A stretch of 64,000 nt of DNA from Vogesella sp. XCS3 (GCF_020616155.1 NZ_CP085530.1:2996001-3060000), one strand, 5' to 3'; shown: positions 25,814-35,273, numbered from the stretch's first letter. Made by a program: numbers and translations. Notes: a model not told the origin generated them from the sequence alone.

Positions 25814-26656
25814 ATGAACGTACGCGTAGTCGATTACCGCGCGCCCGACGCGGCCGAACAGTTCACCCGGAGCCTGCACGAAACCGGCTTCGGCGTACTG
25901 GTGAACCACCCTATCCCGCAAGACCTGGTAGAAAGCATCTACCGCAACTGGCTGACGTTCTTCGGCACCGAAGAAAAGCACGACTTCGCGTTCTCGGTAG
26001 AAAAGCAGGACGGCTATTTCTCGCCGGAAATCTCCGAAACCGCCAAGGGCCACACCCAGAAAGACATCAAGGAATACTTCCACATCTACCCGTGGGGGCG
26101 CATTCCGGCGCAGCTGAAAGACGACGCCATGCGCTACTACGACACCGCCAACACGCTGGCGCAAGAGCTGCTGGCCTGGGTAGAGCAGTACACGCCGGCT
26201 GACATTGCGGCCAACTACAGCGAGCCGCTGTCGCAGATGATCCAGGGCAGCCAGAAAACGCTGCTGCGCGTGCTGCGCTACCCGCCGCTGACCGGCAGCG
26301 AGCCGGCCGGCTCGCTGCGCGCCGCTGCGCACGGCGACATCAACCTGCTGACCATTCTGCCGGCGGCCAACGAGCCGGGCCTGCAAGTACAGGACATGAA
26401 CGGCAGCTGGATCGACGTGCCCTGTGATTTCGGCATGCTGATCATCAATATCGGCGACATGCTGTGCGAAGCGTCGCGCGGTTACTACCCGTCCACCCAG
26501 CACCGCGTGGTGAACCCCACCGGCGAAGGCGCCAGCAAGAGCCGCGTGTCGCTGCCGCTGTTCCTGCACCCGCGTGACGAAGTAGTGCTGTCCGAGCGCT
26601 ACACCGCCGGCGCCTATCTGGCCGAACGCCTGCGCGAGCTGGGCGTGAAAATGTAA
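25814..26656 (+). CDS. 2-oxoglutarate/Fe(II)-dependent oxygenase, isopenicillin-N-synthase-like
   Basis: A 280-residue cytoplasmic oxygenase of the double-stranded beta-helix fold. The N-terminal DIOX_N region (GFGVLVNHPIPQDLVESIYRNW) is followed by the iron site His and Asp in AAHGDINLLTIL and the distal His in STQHRVV. The co-substrate-binding pair RxS is seen in SRVSLPLF. Members hydroxylate or desaturate small molecules; the substrate is unknown. ATG 25814 is supported by the GAGGAAA site and by alignment of the N terminus. It stands alone with about 110 bp on either side. Confidence 0.9.
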   Translation: MNVRVVDYRAPDAAEQFTRSLHETGFGVLVNHPIPQDLVESIYRNWLTFFGTEEKHDFAFSVEKQDGYFSPEISETAKGHTQKDIKEYFHIYPWGRIPAQLKDDAMRYYDTANTLAQELLAWVEQYTPADIAANYSEPLSQMIQGSQKTLLRVLRYPPLTGSEPAGSLRAAAHGDINLLTILPAANEPGLQVQDMNGSWIDVPCDFGMLIINIGDMLCEASRGYYPSTQHRVVNPTGEGASKSRVSLPLFLHPRDEVVLSERYTAGAYLAERLRELGVKM

Positions 26657-26774
26657 GCCAGCCAAGCTGCCTGATCAGCCCGGCCCTTTCCCCCGACAGC
26701 GCCGGGTTTTGTTTTGCGCGCAAGGTTGGCCGCAAGCACGGCTAGAATGGCACTTTGCCTGTGGAGACTGCTGC

Positions 26775-27344
26775 ATGACCCAGCTTGCCGCGCCGAGCGC
26801 ACTGATCATCATCGACATGCAACAAGGCATGCAGCGCATGCCGGCACACACGCGTAACAACCCCGGCGCCGAGGCGGTGATCGCGGGCCTGCTGGCCGTC
26901 TGGCGCCAGGCCGGGCAGCCGGTGGTGCATGTACGCCACCTGTCGCGCACACCAGGCTCGCCGTTCTGGCCGGGGCAGGACGGGGTGGAATGGCAGCCGG
27001 CGCTGGCGCCGCTACCGCACGAACACGTGGTGGACAAGCACGTGCCGGATGCCTTTACCCACAGCCAGCTGGAATGCTGGCTGCACCAGCGCGGCATCCG
27101 CCGCTTGGTAATGGCGGGTGTTAGCACCAATAACTCGGTAGAGGCCACTGCGCGTAGCGGCGGCAACCTCGGCTTTGACGTGCGGGTCGTGGCCGATGGC
27201 TGCTACGCCTACGCACAGCACGACTTCGACGGCGTGGCGCACAGCGCGCAAACCGTGCACGCCATGGCGCTGGCCAATTTGCACGGCGAATACGCTACTG
27301 TGCAGACCAGCGCCGAGGTGCTGGCGGAATTAGCCGGCGTCTGA
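26775..27344 (+). CDS. Isochorismatase-fold hydrolase with Ser at the nucleophile position
   Basis: A 189-residue isochorismatase-like protein. Asp14 (IIIDMQQGM) and Lys88 (VVDKHVPDAF) of the catalytic triad are present. At the usual nucleophile position the motif reads GVSTNNSVEATAR, with Ser121 in place of the Cys found in nicotinamidases and related amidohydrolases. The protein may therefore act by a different mechanism or on an isochorismate-like vinyl ether. ATG 26775 has a GTGGAG site; a GGTTGGCCGCA copy lies about 40 bp upstream. Its last 15 bases overlap the convergent GNAT gene. Confidence 0.88.
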   Translation: MTQLAAPSALIIIDMQQGMQRMPAHTRNNPGAEAVIAGLLAVWRQAGQPVVHVRHLSRTPGSPFWPGQDGVEWQPALAPLPHEHVVDKHVPDAFTHSQLECWLHQRGIRRLVMAGVSTNNSVEATARSGGNLGFDVRVVADGCYAYAQHDFDGVAHSAQTVHAMALANLHGEYATVQTSAEVLAELAGV

Positions 27345-27848
27345 TGAGGTCAACTCGGCCACCATGCCGGTGGCGTCGTCGCCATAGCACGCCAGCTTGG
27401 CCGCCGGTAGCGGGTAGGGGCGGTAGCCGTGGCGCGCCCAGTAGTGCTGGGCGCCTTGCACCGCCACCAGGCGCGCAAAGCGCAGGCCGCGCTCGCGCGC
27501 CTTGTCCTGCAGTCGGGCCAGCAGGCGCGGTGCCACGCCACGGCCACGGGTGCTGCGGCACAGTGCCATGTCGTGGATGAACAGGGTGTCGTGTTGTGGT
27601 GGTAGGCGGGCCAGCGGCTGGTTCAGCTGCGGCGGGGTATCGCCGTGCCACGGGTGGGCAAACACATAACCTTTCACCTCGCCACCGTGTTCGGCTACCC
27701 AGCAGGTATCGGGCGATAGCGCATGGCGCGAGGCCAGGGCGTCGCGGCTTTCGATCAGGTTTGAAGGGTAGCTTTGTGCCTGGATGGCGAGGATGGCGCC
27801 GAAATCGGCGGCTTGCATGGTGCGTAAAACGATAGTGCTGTGCTGCAT
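27330..27848 (-). CDS. GNAT-family N-acetyltransferase
   Basis: A 172-residue acetyltransferase. Motif A is visible as DMALCRSTRGRGVAPRLLARLQ near residue 95, and motif B near HYWARHGYRPYPL. The opening VLRTMQAADFGAILAIQAQSYP is typical of GNATs acting on small molecules or peptide N termini. The substrate is unknown. ATG 27848 (MQHSTIVLRTM) was chosen because the preceding 13 codons are not conserved in character. It is convergent with the isochorismatase gene, overlapping it by 15 bp, and lies downstream of the two tRNA genes. Confidence 0.85.
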   Translation of the reverse strand: MQHSTIVLRTMQAADFGAILAIQAQSYPSNLIESRDALASRHALSPDTCWVAEHGGEVKGYVFAHPWHGDTPPQLNQPLARLPPQHDTLFIHDMALCRSTRGRGVAPRLLARLQDKARERGLRFARLVAVQGAQHYWARHGYRPYPLPAAKLACYGDDATGMVAELTSSDAG

Positions 27849-27885
27849 GGACTTGCGGTGAGGGTAAGCAAAAGAGGCAGAAAGC

Positions 27886-27914
27886 AAAAAACCAGCCCGA
27901 AGGCTGGTTTTTTG
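27886..27914. terminator. Terminator of the tRNA-Met pair, usable in both directions
   Basis: AAAACCAGCC / GGCTGGTTTT stem with a CGAA loop, bordered by A and T runs. On the minus strand it directly follows the two tRNA genes. Confidence 0.88.
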
Positions 27915-27917
27915 TGT

Positions 27918-27994
<77 letters not shown>

Positions 27995-28028
27995 GTGAAA
28001 CCCTGCCGAAGCAGTGCTTCGCAAACTG

Positions 28029-28105
<77 letters not shown>

Positions 28106-28135
28106 ACATCTCGATGCGCTGCATCAAGGCTGCGA

Positions 28136-28165
28136 ACTATAACCGAGCCGTTTTTGCACTGTCAA
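28136..28165 (-). promoter_or_regulatory. Sigma-70 promoter of the tRNA pair
   Basis: On the minus strand, TTGACA (28165-28160) and TATAGT (28141-28136) are separated by 18 bp, both near-perfect consensus. Transcription would start about 25 bp before the first tRNA, and a GC-rich discriminator (TCGCAGCC) follows, as is usual for stable-RNA promoters. Confidence 0.85.
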
Positions 28166-28194
28166 TAGATTTCGTGCAAATCCTGCGGCCGGGT

Positions 28195-29349
28195 TTATAG
28201 CGTGTAGCAGCGGTCGCCACTGGCAAAGCCCGCCCAGTCGATATCTACCCCTTTGCCAAAGCCGATTACCTTGAAGGTTTCGCCCATTTCTACCGGCGAC
28301 AGCAGGCGCTGCGCGGCCTTGGCCAGCGGCAGGTATTGCTTCACGTTGGCCGCATCCAGGTGCGACAGCAGCTCGGTGATGCCGCAGTTGATCAGGAACT
28401 GCGCCTGGCTGCAGTAGCCGATCAGGTCCAGCCCGGCGTCGATGCCGCTTTGTGCCACCGCGCTGAAGTCCACGTGGCAGGTAATGTCCATCAGGCCGGG
28501 CAGGTAGAACAGGTCCTGGATGGTGTGGTGGCGGTAGTGGCCCAGCAGCGTGCCCATATGGCGTTCGGGGTGGTAGAACTCGCTGGCGCTATGGCCGTAG
28601 TCGATCATGATGATGGCGCCGCGTTGCAGTGTTTGCCCCAGCGTGCGGATAAAGGCGCGGTTGGCCAGGCTGATCTCGCTGGTGTAACCGGGGGTGGCGG
28701 GTATCAGCTCTGCTGCCAACCCTGCCAGTGCCGCATCGGTAAACGGGCGGTCTTCGTAGCAGAAGGCACCGTCCAGTACGGTAACGCCGCGTTGCTGCAG
28801 CGTGCCGTCTACCTGGCGGCTCACCAGTTCGCACGGCATGGCGTCCAGCACTTCGTTGCCCAGCATGATGCCGTCGAAGCTGGCTGGTAGCGTGGCCACC
28901 CACTGTACGCGGTGGGCCAGGTGCGGTACGCGCTCGGCCACGGTAGCACGCTGGCGCTCGATCAGGTCCGGCGACAGGTCGACGATGGTGTAGCTCGCGG
29001 GTAGCTGGCCCAGGGCTTCCAGCTCGGCCAGCAGGTCGGCGGCCAGGCGGCCGGTGCCGGCGCCGAACTCCAGCAGGTGGCCGGCGGTTTGCGGCAGCAG
29101 CGCGGCCAGCTGGCGTGCCAGCGTTTGCGCAAACAGCGGCGACAGCTCCGGTGCGGTGACAAAATCGCCGCCTTCGCCAAACTTGCGGCTGCCCGCGGTG
29201 TAATAGCCCAGGCCCGGCGCGTATAGTGCCTGCTCCATAAAGCGCGAAAACGGTATCCAGCCGCCGTTGTCGGCGATGTCGGCGGCAAGGGTGGTGGCCA
29301 GGGTGCGGCTGATGGCCAGGGCGTCGGCGGAAGGCTGGGGCAGGGTCAT
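28195..29349 (-). CDS. MidA/NDUFAF7-family SAM-dependent methyltransferase
   Basis: A 384-residue class I methyltransferase of the MidA/NDUFAF7 family. In mitochondria NDUFAF7 methylates an arginine of a complex I subunit; the bacterial role is less clear. The SAM-binding loop is LLEFGAGTGRLAADLL (about residue 95), with IPFSRFMEQALYAPGLGYYTAGSRKFGEGGDFVTAPE upstream in the usual family order (given here as the region at about 32-68). The DYGH motif lies near IIMIDYGHS. It is divergent from the pteridine reductase gene, with about 175 bp between them. Two copies of the TTGGCCGCA word family lie near its 3' end and in the neighbour. Confidence 0.92.
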   Translation of the reverse strand: MTLPQPSADALAISRTLATTLAADIADNGGWIPFSRFMEQALYAPGLGYYTAGSRKFGEGGDFVTAPELSPLFAQTLARQLAALLPQTAGHLLEFGAGTGRLAADLLAELEALGQLPASYTIVDLSPDLIERQRATVAERVPHLAHRVQWVATLPASFDGIMLGNEVLDAMPCELVSRQVDGTLQQRGVTVLDGAFCYEDRPFTDAALAGLAAELIPATPGYTSEISLANRAFIRTLGQTLQRGAIIMIDYGHSASEFYHPERHMGTLLGHYRHHTIQDLFYLPGLMDITCHVDFSAVAQSGIDAGLDLIGYCSQAQFLINCGITELLSHLDAANVKQYLPLAKAAQRLLSPVEMGETFKVIGFGKGVDIDWAGFASGDRCYTL

Positions 29350-29523
29350 GGTGTTTTACATCGGCTGGCGGGTGGCGGTGCGCTCCGGGCGCACCGGCTG
29401 CCGTGTGCTGGCAGCAGCGAGTTCTCGTGTCTGGCGGCAACTGCCACTAGAATGGCGGATTGTCGCTAATTGGCGCGCAGACGCCAAGCGCCTTGCCACA
29501 TACTCCATGCAAAAGGGGCCAGC

Positions 29524-30276
29524 ATGAACAACTTGCTCAACGACAAAGTGGTGCTCATTACCGGTGCCGCGCGCCGTGTTGGCGCTGGCATCGCCCGCCA
29601 TCTGCACGCGCGTGGCGCGCGGCTGGTGCTGCATTACCGCGGCTCGCGGGCGCAAGCCGAGGCGCTGGCGGCCGAGCTGAACGCGCAGCGGCCCGACACC
29701 GTGGCGCTGGCGCAGGCCGACCTGCTGGATACGGCGGCGCTGCCGGCGCTGGTGGCCGACGCCGTGGGCTGCTTCGGCCGGCTGGACGGGCTGGTGAACA
29801 ACGCCTCCAGCTTTTACCCCACCGACGTTGGCCGCATCAGCGAGCAGGACTGGTTCGACTTGATGGGCAGCAACCTCAAGGCACCGCTGTTTCTGGCCCA
29901 GGCCGCCGCGCCGTATCTGGCGGCCAACCACGGCGCCATTGTCGGTATTGTGGACATCCATGCCGAGCGGCCGATGAAGCGCCACCTGGTTTACAGCCTG
30001 GCCAAGGCCGGCCACGCGCAGCTGATCCGCAGCCTGGCGCTGGAGCTGGCGCCGCAGGTGCGTGTTAATGGCGTGTCGCCGGGGGTAAACCTGTGGCCGG
30101 AAGACGAAGTATCGTTCGACAGCGCCGAGCGCCAGGCTATCGAAGCCACCATCCCGCTGCAGCGCACCGGCGTGCCGGACGACATCGCCCGCGCAGTGGC
30201 GTTTTTGCTGTTTGATACCGACTATGTGAACGGTCAGATCCTGGCGGTAGACGGTGGCCGCAGCGTGGTGCTGTAG
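29524..30276 (+). CDS. Pteridine reductase (FolM/PTR1-like SDR)
   Basis: A 250-residue SDR with the TGAARRVG cofactor loop that marks pteridine reductases and FolM, rather than the TGxxxGIG of most SDRs. The catalytic Ser is replaced by Asp (IVDIHAERPM), followed by YSLAK, as in PTR1. It probably reduces dihydrofolate or dihydrobiopterin with NADPH. ATG 29524 was chosen for the family start MNNLLNDKVVLITGAARRVG; the upstream open frame of 18 codons is not conserved. A reverse GGTTGGCCGCA copy begins two bases after the stop. Confidence 0.9.
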   Translation: MNNLLNDKVVLITGAARRVGAGIARHLHARGARLVLHYRGSRAQAEALAAELNAQRPDTVALAQADLLDTAALPALVADAVGCFGRLDGLVNNASSFYPTDVGRISEQDWFDLMGSNLKAPLFLAQAAAPYLAANHGAIVGIVDIHAERPMKRHLVYSLAKAGHAQLIRSLALELAPQVRVNGVSPGVNLWPEDEVSFDSAERQAIEATIPLQRTGVPDDIARAVAFLLFDTDYVNGQILAVDGGRSVVL

Positions 30277-30344
30277 TTGCGGCCAACCTAGCCGCGCAGC
30301 CGCCTGCCACGCTGGTGAAAAAAAGCCGGTGTGGCGGTGGTACA

Positions 30345-30378
30345 AACCGGCCGCCGGGGGCTAAAATAGCCGGTTTTT
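30345..30378 (+). terminator. Probable terminator between pteridine reductase and ttcA
   Basis: AACCGGC / GCCGGTT stem with a 17-nt loop that can itself pair (GGCTA...TAGCC), followed by TTT. It ends 20 bp before ttcA, so it could also act as a leader structure. Confidence 0.5.
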
Positions 30379-30398
30379 CAATTTCTTAGCCGTACCTC

Positions 30399-31391
30399 AT
30401 GTCCGAACCGCAACAGACTGCCGACGACAAGGCCAAAAAGGCCGCGTTCGAGGGCAACAAACTCTCCAAGCGCCTGCGCCACCACGTGGGCGCCGCCATC
30501 AACGACTTCAACATGATCGAAGAAGGCGACCGCGTGATGGTCTGCCTGTCCGGCGGCAAGGATAGCTACGGCCTGCTCGATATCCTGCTGGGCCTGCAAA
30601 AGTCGGCCCCGATCAATTTCAGCATCGTGGCCGTGAACCTGGACCAGAAACAGCCAGGCTTCCCCGAACACGTGCTGCCGCAGTACCTGGAATCGATTGG
30701 TGTGGAATACCGCATCATCGAGGAAGACACCTACAGCATCGTCAAACGCCTGATCCCCGAAGGCAAAACCACCTGCAGCCTGTGCTCGCGCCTGCGTCGC
30801 GGCATCCTGTACCGCGTGGCCGACGAACTGGGTGCCACCAAGATCGCGCTGGGACACCACCGTGACGACATGCTGCACACGCTGTTCCTAAACATGTTCT
30901 ACGGCGGCAAGCTCAAGTCCATGCCGCCCAAGCTGGTGTCCGATGACGGCCGCCACATGGTGATCCGCCCGCTGGCCTACTGCCGCGAAAAAGACCTGGA
31001 ACGCTACGCCGCGTTACGCGGCTTCCCCATCATCCCGTGTAATCTGTGCGGCTCGCAGCCCAACCTGCAGCGCCAGGTGGTGAAAGAGATGGTGAACGAC
31101 TGGGACAAACGCTTCCCGGGGCGCGTGGAAAGCATGTTCCGCGCCCTGCAGAACGTAGTGCCATCGCACCTGGCCGATACCAAGCTGTTCGACTTTGCCG
31201 GCCTGCAAACCGGTGACAGCCCGTTTGAAGGCGGCGATACCGCCTTCGACAAGGAAGAATTCCGCGACCCGGTGGCGCTGGCCGAAGACGACGACGGCGA
31301 GCCGATGGCTGCCAAGCCACGCCGCACCATCAGCATTCTGGACTCGCGCCCCAAGGCCGATAGCCAGGCGGGAGACAGCTGTGGCGGGTAA
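30399..31391 (+). CDS. ttcA: tRNA 2-thiocytidine(32) synthetase
   Basis: Iron-sulfur PP-loop ATPase that thiolates cytidine 32 in several tRNAs. The PP-loop [13 protein letters not shown] is at about residue 50, and the first iron-sulfur cysteine pair is in [12 protein letters not shown] near 125, with a third Cys in [14 protein letters not shown]. The 330 residues carry a longer acidic C-terminal tail ([12 protein letters not shown]) than the E. coli protein. The gene overlaps the next one by 11 bp. Confidence 0.95.
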   Translation: MSEPQQTADDKAKKAAFEGNKLSKRLRHHVGAAINDFNMIEEGDRVMVCLSGGKDSYGLLDILLGLQKSAPINFSIVAVNLDQKQPGFPEHVLPQYLESIGVEYRIIEEDTYSIVKRLIPEGKTTCSLCSRLRRGILYRVADELGATKIALGHHRDDMLHTLFLNMFYGGKLKSMPPKLVSDDGRHMVIRPLAYCREKDLERYAALRGFPIIPCNLCGSQPNLQRQVVKEMVNDWDKRFPGRVESMFRALQNVVPSHLADTKLFDFAGLQTGDSPFEGGDTAFDKEEFRDPVALAEDDDGEPMAAKPRRTISILDSRPKADSQAGDSCGG

Positions 31392-32181
31392 GGCACTGCA
31401 CCCCTTCCGCCGCCGCGTGCGCAATAGCGTGGACGCCATGCCGGAAGTGGAAATCTCCGAGGCGGACAATATCCGCTCGCTGCATCTGGGCTCGGAAACC
31501 ATCCAGAGCTCGATGGACCTGGACGACCCGGCCGACCTGGTACTGAGCTACAGCCGCGCCATGATGGGCTTTCTGCTGTGGCGCGACGACCCGTCGCACA
31601 TCCTGCAGATTGGCCTGGGCGGTGGCTCCTTTGCGCGCTGGATAGACGAATACCTGCCCAACGCGGTGAGCGTGGCGGTAGACATCAACCCGCAAGTCAT
31701 TGCCGTGGCGCGGGCATTCTTCCAGCTGCCAGAAGAGGGCGACTTCTTCCAGATCGTGCAAGCCGATGGTGCCGAGTACGTGAAAGTGTTCCGCGAATCC
31801 ACCGACGTGATCATGGTGGATGGCTTTGACGGCTTGCAGATTGTGGACGAGCTCACTACCGAAGAATTTTTCGAAGACTGCCACCGTGCCCTTACCGAAG
31901 ACGGCGTGTTCGTCACCAACTGGTGGAGCGGCGACAAGCGCTACCACCAGTTTGTCGAGCGTCTGCTGGGTGTATTCGAAGGCCGCGTGATCGAACTGCC
32001 GGCGCTTACCCACGGCAACGTGGCGGTGATGGCGTTCAAATCTACGCCGGGTAGCACCAGCTGGGATGCGCTGGAAAAGCGCGCCGACGAGCTGGAAGGC
32101 CGCTTTGGCCTGGAGTTCGGCGAGTTCGTGCGCCGTCTGAAAGAAAACAACCTGCACAGCAATAACCGGCTGTTGATTTAA
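31381..32181 (+). CDS. Spermidine-synthase-like SAM-dependent methyltransferase
   Basis: A 266-residue Rossmann-fold protein related to spermidine synthases: [13 protein letters not shown] is the nucleotide-binding loop (about residue 79), [17 protein letters not shown] the next strand, and [11 protein letters not shown] the acidic loop where true synthases have DPP-like or D(S/T)xDP residues. Because the catalytic acidic set is not clear, polyamine synthesis is not claimed. I chose GTG 31381, which has a GGGAGA site and overlaps the ttcA stop by 11 bp; ATG 31438 is an alternative. It is likely co-transcribed with ttcA. Confidence 0.8.
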   Translation: MAGKALHPFRRRVRNSVDAMPEVEISEADNIRSLHLGSETIQSSMDLDDPADLVLSYSRAMMGFLLWRDDPSHILQIGLGGGSFARWIDEYLPNAVSVAVDINPQVIAVARAFFQLPEEGDFFQIVQADGAEYVKVFRESTDVIMVDGFDGLQIVDELTTEEFFEDCHRALTEDGVFVTNWWSGDKRYHQFVERLLGVFEGRVIELPALTHGNVAVMAFKSTPGSTSWDALEKRADELEGRFGLEFGEFVRRLKENNLHSNNRLLI

Positions 32182-32209
32182 GATTCTTGTGCCACTGAAA
32201 CGCTATTTA

Positions 32210-32316
32210 TTGGCCACAAAATCCACGAAAAGACACGAAAGCCATTAGCTAAATAATGGTTGATCTGATTCGCGCTGGCTGATCTTTCGCGTTTTTTGTG
32301 GGTTTCGTGGCTAAAG
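32210..32316. repeat. CACGAAA-type long inverted repeat, copy 1
   Basis: Left arm at 32210-32241 (TTGGCCACAAAATCCACG, then AAAAGACACGAAAG) and right arm at about 32284-32316 (CTTTCGCG...GTGGGTTTCGTGGCTAA) are imperfect complements separated by about 40 bp. It fills the gap between the methyltransferase gene and the first glycan gene. Related elements lie at 34041, 38325 and 39511, all in the glycan locus. Confidence 0.75.
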
Positions 32317-32339
32317 CAAGGGTGGAAAAAGGGATAAGC

Positions 32340-33398
32340 ATGATCAGTTACGACACCATTACCGACCGCAAACTGCGCTTTGCCCTGGTGGGCTGCGGCC
32401 GCATTGCGGCCAACCATTTTGGCGCCATCGAACAACACGCCGACCGTTGCGAGCTGGTCGACGTGTGCGATACCGACCCGGCTGCGCTGGCTGCCGCCGT
32501 GGCACGCACCGGCGCCATCGGTCACGCTACACTGGCCAGCTTGCTGGCCAGTAGTCAGGCGGATGTGGTGATCCTCACCACCCCGTCCGGCCTGCACCCG
32601 CAGCAAGCCATCGACTGCTTTGCTGCCGGCTTCCACGTGATGACCGAAAAACCGATGGCCACCCGCTGGCAAGACGGCGTGGCGATGGTGAAAGCTGCCG
32701 ACCAGGCCGGCAAGCGCCTGTTCGTGGTGAAGCAGAACCGCCGCAACGCCACGCTGCAGCTGCTGAAGCGCGCAGTGCAGGAAAAACGCTTCGGCCGCAT
32801 CTACATGGTCAACGTCAACGTGTTCTGGACCCGTCCGCAAGACTATTACGATCAGGCCGACTGGCGCGGTACCTGGGAATACGATGGCGGTGCCTTCATG
32901 AACCAGGCCAGCCATTACGTAGACCTGCTGGAATGGATCGTCGGCCCGGTGGAAAGCCTGCAGGCCTACACCGGCACGCTGGCGCGTGATATCGAGGCGG
33001 AAGACACCGGCGTGGTGAGCCTGAAATGGCGCAGCGGCGCCATGGGCAGCATGAACGTCACCATGCTGACCTACCCGAAAAACCTGGAAGGCAGTATCAC
33101 CATCCTGGGCGAGAAGGGCAGCGTGCGCGTAGGCGGCCTGGCGGTGAATGAAATCCAGCACTGGGATTTTGCCGAACCGCATGCGATGGACGACGAGATC
33201 AAGAACGCCAGCTACAGCACCACCAGCGTGTACGGCTTTGGCCACCCGCTGTACTACGACAACGTGATCCGCGTGATGCGCGGCGAAGCCGAGCCGGAAA
33301 CCGACGGCCGCGAAGGCCTGAAGTCGCTGGAGCTGCTGGTAGGCATCTACCGCTCCGCCCGCGACGGCCAGCGCGTGAACCTGCCGCTGGAGTACTGA
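32340..33398 (+). CDS. wbpB: UDP-N-acetylglucosaminuronic acid 3-dehydrogenase-type oxidoreductase
   Basis: A 352-residue Gfo/Idh/MocA-family enzyme (WbpB/WlbA) that oxidises carbon 3 of UDP-GlcNAcA before transamination. The NAD-binding start FALVGCGRIAANHFGAI is at about residue 12, the EKP motif in VMTEKPMA near 105, and the family helix NRRNATLQLLKRAV near 135. Together with the wbpD- and wbpE-like genes it builds UDP-2,3-diacetamido-2,3-dideoxyglucuronic acid. The UDP-GlcNAc 6-dehydrogenase that feeds this route is not in the window. ATG 32340 is chosen because it fits the family start; only GGGATAAG is available as ribosome site. Confidence 0.88.
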   Translation: MISYDTITDRKLRFALVGCGRIAANHFGAIEQHADRCELVDVCDTDPAALAAAVARTGAIGHATLASLLASSQADVVILTTPSGLHPQQAIDCFAAGFHVMTEKPMATRWQDGVAMVKAADQAGKRLFVVKQNRRNATLQLLKRAVQEKRFGRIYMVNVNVFWTRPQDYYDQADWRGTWEYDGGAFMNQASHYVDLLEWIVGPVESLQAYTGTLARDIEAEDTGVVSLKWRSGAMGSMNVTMLTYPKNLEGSITILGEKGSVRVGGLAVNEIQHWDFAEPHAMDDEIKNASYSTTSVYGFGHPLYYDNVIRVMRGEAEPETDGREGLKSLELLVGIYRSARDGQRVNLPLEY

Positions 33399-33463
33399 GT
33401 CTCCTTTTGTCATGGCCGGGTGGATGCTCCGCTCGGCCATGCACCGCTGAAAAGGTTTTCTGA

Positions 33464-34030
33464 ATGAGCTACACCGTTCACCCTACCGCCATCATCGATG
33501 ACGGTGCGCAAATCGGCGCCGACACCCGCGTGTGGCACTGGGTACATATCTGCAGCCAGGCGCGTATCGGCGCGCGCTGCTCTTTTGGCCAGAACGTGTT
33601 TGTCGGCAACGATGTCATCATCGGCGACAACGTGAAGGTGCAGAACAACGTGTCTATTTACGACGCGGTGACGCTGGAAGACGACGTGTTCTGCGGCCCG
33701 TCCATGGTGTTCACCAACGTGAACAACCCGCGCAGCCACGTCAGCCGCAAAAACGAATACCGCCGTACCATCGTGAAGCATGGTGCCACCATCGGCGCCA
33801 ACGCTACCGTGGTGTGCGGCCACACCATCGGCGAATACGCTTTCATCGGTGCGGGTGCCGTGGTCACCAAGGACGTGAAGCCCTACGCGCTGATGGTAGG
33901 CACGCCGGCCAAGCGCATTGGCTGGATGTGCCAGTGTGGCGAACGCCTGCCGGACAGCATCGACCAGCACGCCTGCGAGGCTTGCGGCCAACGTTACGAT
34001 ATCGGCGGCAACCACTGCACGCCGGTTTGA
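33464..34030 (+). CDS. wbpD: UDP-2-acetamido-3-amino-glucuronate N-acetyltransferase-type protein
   Basis: A 188-residue left-handed beta-helix acetyltransferase (WbpD/WlbB type) adding acetyl to the 3-amino group of UDP-GlcNAc3NA. Hexapeptide repeats run through most of the protein ([20 protein letters not shown] to [16 protein letters not shown]), with the [10 protein letters not shown] loop typical of this group. A C-terminal extension has CQCGERL and CEACGQRY, a likely zinc ribbon that the P. aeruginosa enzyme also tends to carry. It lies 65 bp after wbpB and is the end of the first cassette, followed by a CACGAAA repeat. Confidence 0.88.
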   Translation: MSYTVHPTAIIDDGAQIGADTRVWHWVHICSQARIGARCSFGQNVFVGNDVIIGDNVKVQNNVSIYDAVTLEDDVFCGPSMVFTNVNNPRSHVSRKNEYRRTIVKHGATIGANATVVCGHTIGEYAFIGAGAVVTKDVKPYALMVGTPAKRIGWMCQCGERLPDSIDQHACEACGQRYDIGGNHCTPV

Positions 34031-34040
34031 TCATCAAGTT

Positions 34041-34155
34041 TTGGCCACGAAACTCACCAAAGACACCAACAAAACACCGCTAGCTAGGCTTCCGCGCCTG
34101 GCAGAAGCTGATCTTGGACAGCGCGTTGTTCGTGCCTTTGGTGTGGTTCGTGGCC
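34041..34155. repeat. CACGAAA-type long inverted repeat, copy 2
   Basis: Left arm at 34041-34078 begins TTGGCCACGAAACTCACC; the right arm at about 34126-34155 reads TTGTTCGTGCC...GGTTCGTGGCC. The arms are imperfect complements around a 47-bp loop. It fills the gap between the wbpD- and wbpE-type genes. Confidence 0.75.
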
Positions 34156-34172
34156 GATAAGGTTTAAAGCAC

Positions 34173-35270
34173 ATGTCCATCCAGTTCATCGACCTGAAAG
34201 CGCAGTACCAGCACCTGAAAGCCGACATCGACGCCCGCATCCACGCGGTGCTGGATCACGGCCAGTACATCATGGGGCCCGAGGTAAAAGAACTCGAGGC
34301 GCAGTTGGCCGCCTACACCGGTGCCAAGCACGCCATCGGCGTGTGCGACGGCACCAAAGCGCTGCTGATCGCGCTGATGGCGCTGGGCGTGAAGGCCGGC
34401 GACGAGGTGATTACCACCCCGTTCACCTTCATCGCTACCGGCGAGATGATCGCGCTGTTGGGCGCCACGCCGGTGTTTGTCGATATCGACCCGGTCAGCT
34501 ACAACCTGGACCCGGCCAAGCTGGAAGCGGCGATCACTCCGAAAACCCGCGCCATCATGCCGGTGAGCCTGTACGGCCAGTGCGCCGACTTCACCGCCAT
34601 CAACGCTATTGCCGCCAGGCACGGCCTGCCGGTGATCGAGGACGGCGCGCAGAGCTTTGGCGCCAGCCAGCACGGCCAGCGCTCCGGCAACCTGTGCACC
34701 ATCGGCACCACCAGCTTCTTCCCCAGCAAGCCGCTGGGCTGCTACGGCGACGGCGGTGCGGTGTTCACCAACGACGACAAGCTGGCCAAAAAAATGCGCG
34801 AGATCCGCGTGCACGGCCAGGACCGCCGCTACCACCACCCGATCATCGGCCTGAACGGTCGCCTCGACACCATCCAGGCCGCCGTGCTGCTGGCCAAGCT
34901 GCCCAGCTTCCCGGACGAAGTAGCCGCCCGCGACCGCATCGGCGCCCGCTACACCGCGCTGCTGCAAGACGTGGCGCGCGTGCCGGTAATCGTGGACGGC
35001 AACAGCCACGTGTACGCGCAGTACACCATCGAAGTGGATAACCGCGAAGCGGTGCAGCAAGCGCTGCAGGCGCTGGGCGTGCCCACTGCAGTGCATTACC
35101 CGATTCCGCTGCACCTGCAGCCAGCCTTTGCCCACCTGGGCCAGGGCGAGGGCAGCTTCCCGGTAGCCGAAGCCGCCGGCCGCCGTGTGATGAGCCTGCC
35201 GATGCACCCGTTCCTGGACGAGGCGACGCAAGACGCTATCGTGGCAGCGGTGAAGAAAGCGTTGGCCTAA
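34173..35270 (+). CDS. wbpE: UDP-2-acetamido-2-deoxy-3-oxo-glucuronate aminotransferase-type protein
   Basis: A 365-residue DegT/DnrJ/EryC1-family PLP aminotransferase that adds the 3-amino group from glutamate. The start IQFIDLKAQYQHLKADIDARI is typical of WbpE/WlbC. The PLP lysine lies in SFFPSKPLGCYGDGG near residue 185, and EDGAQSFGA and the C-terminal HYPIPLHLQPAF are present. It works between WbpB and WbpD in the pathway, although a repeat element splits the three genes. Only 3 bp separate it from the flippase gene. Confidence 0.9.
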   Translation: MSIQFIDLKAQYQHLKADIDARIHAVLDHGQYIMGPEVKELEAQLAAYTGAKHAIGVCDGTKALLIALMALGVKAGDEVITTPFTFIATGEMIALLGATPVFVDIDPVSYNLDPAKLEAAITPKTRAIMPVSLYGQCADFTAINAIAARHGLPVIEDGAQSFGASQHGQRSGNLCTIGTTSFFPSKPLGCYGDGGAVFTNDDKLAKKMREIRVHGQDRRYHHPIIGLNGRLDTIQAAVLLAKLPSFPDEVAARDRIGARYTALLQDVARVPVIVDGNSHVYAQYTIEVDNREAVQQALQALGVPTAVHYPIPLHLQPAFAHLGQGEGSFPVAEAAGRRVMSLPMHPFLDEATQDAIVAAVKKALA

Positions 35271-35273
35271 GTC

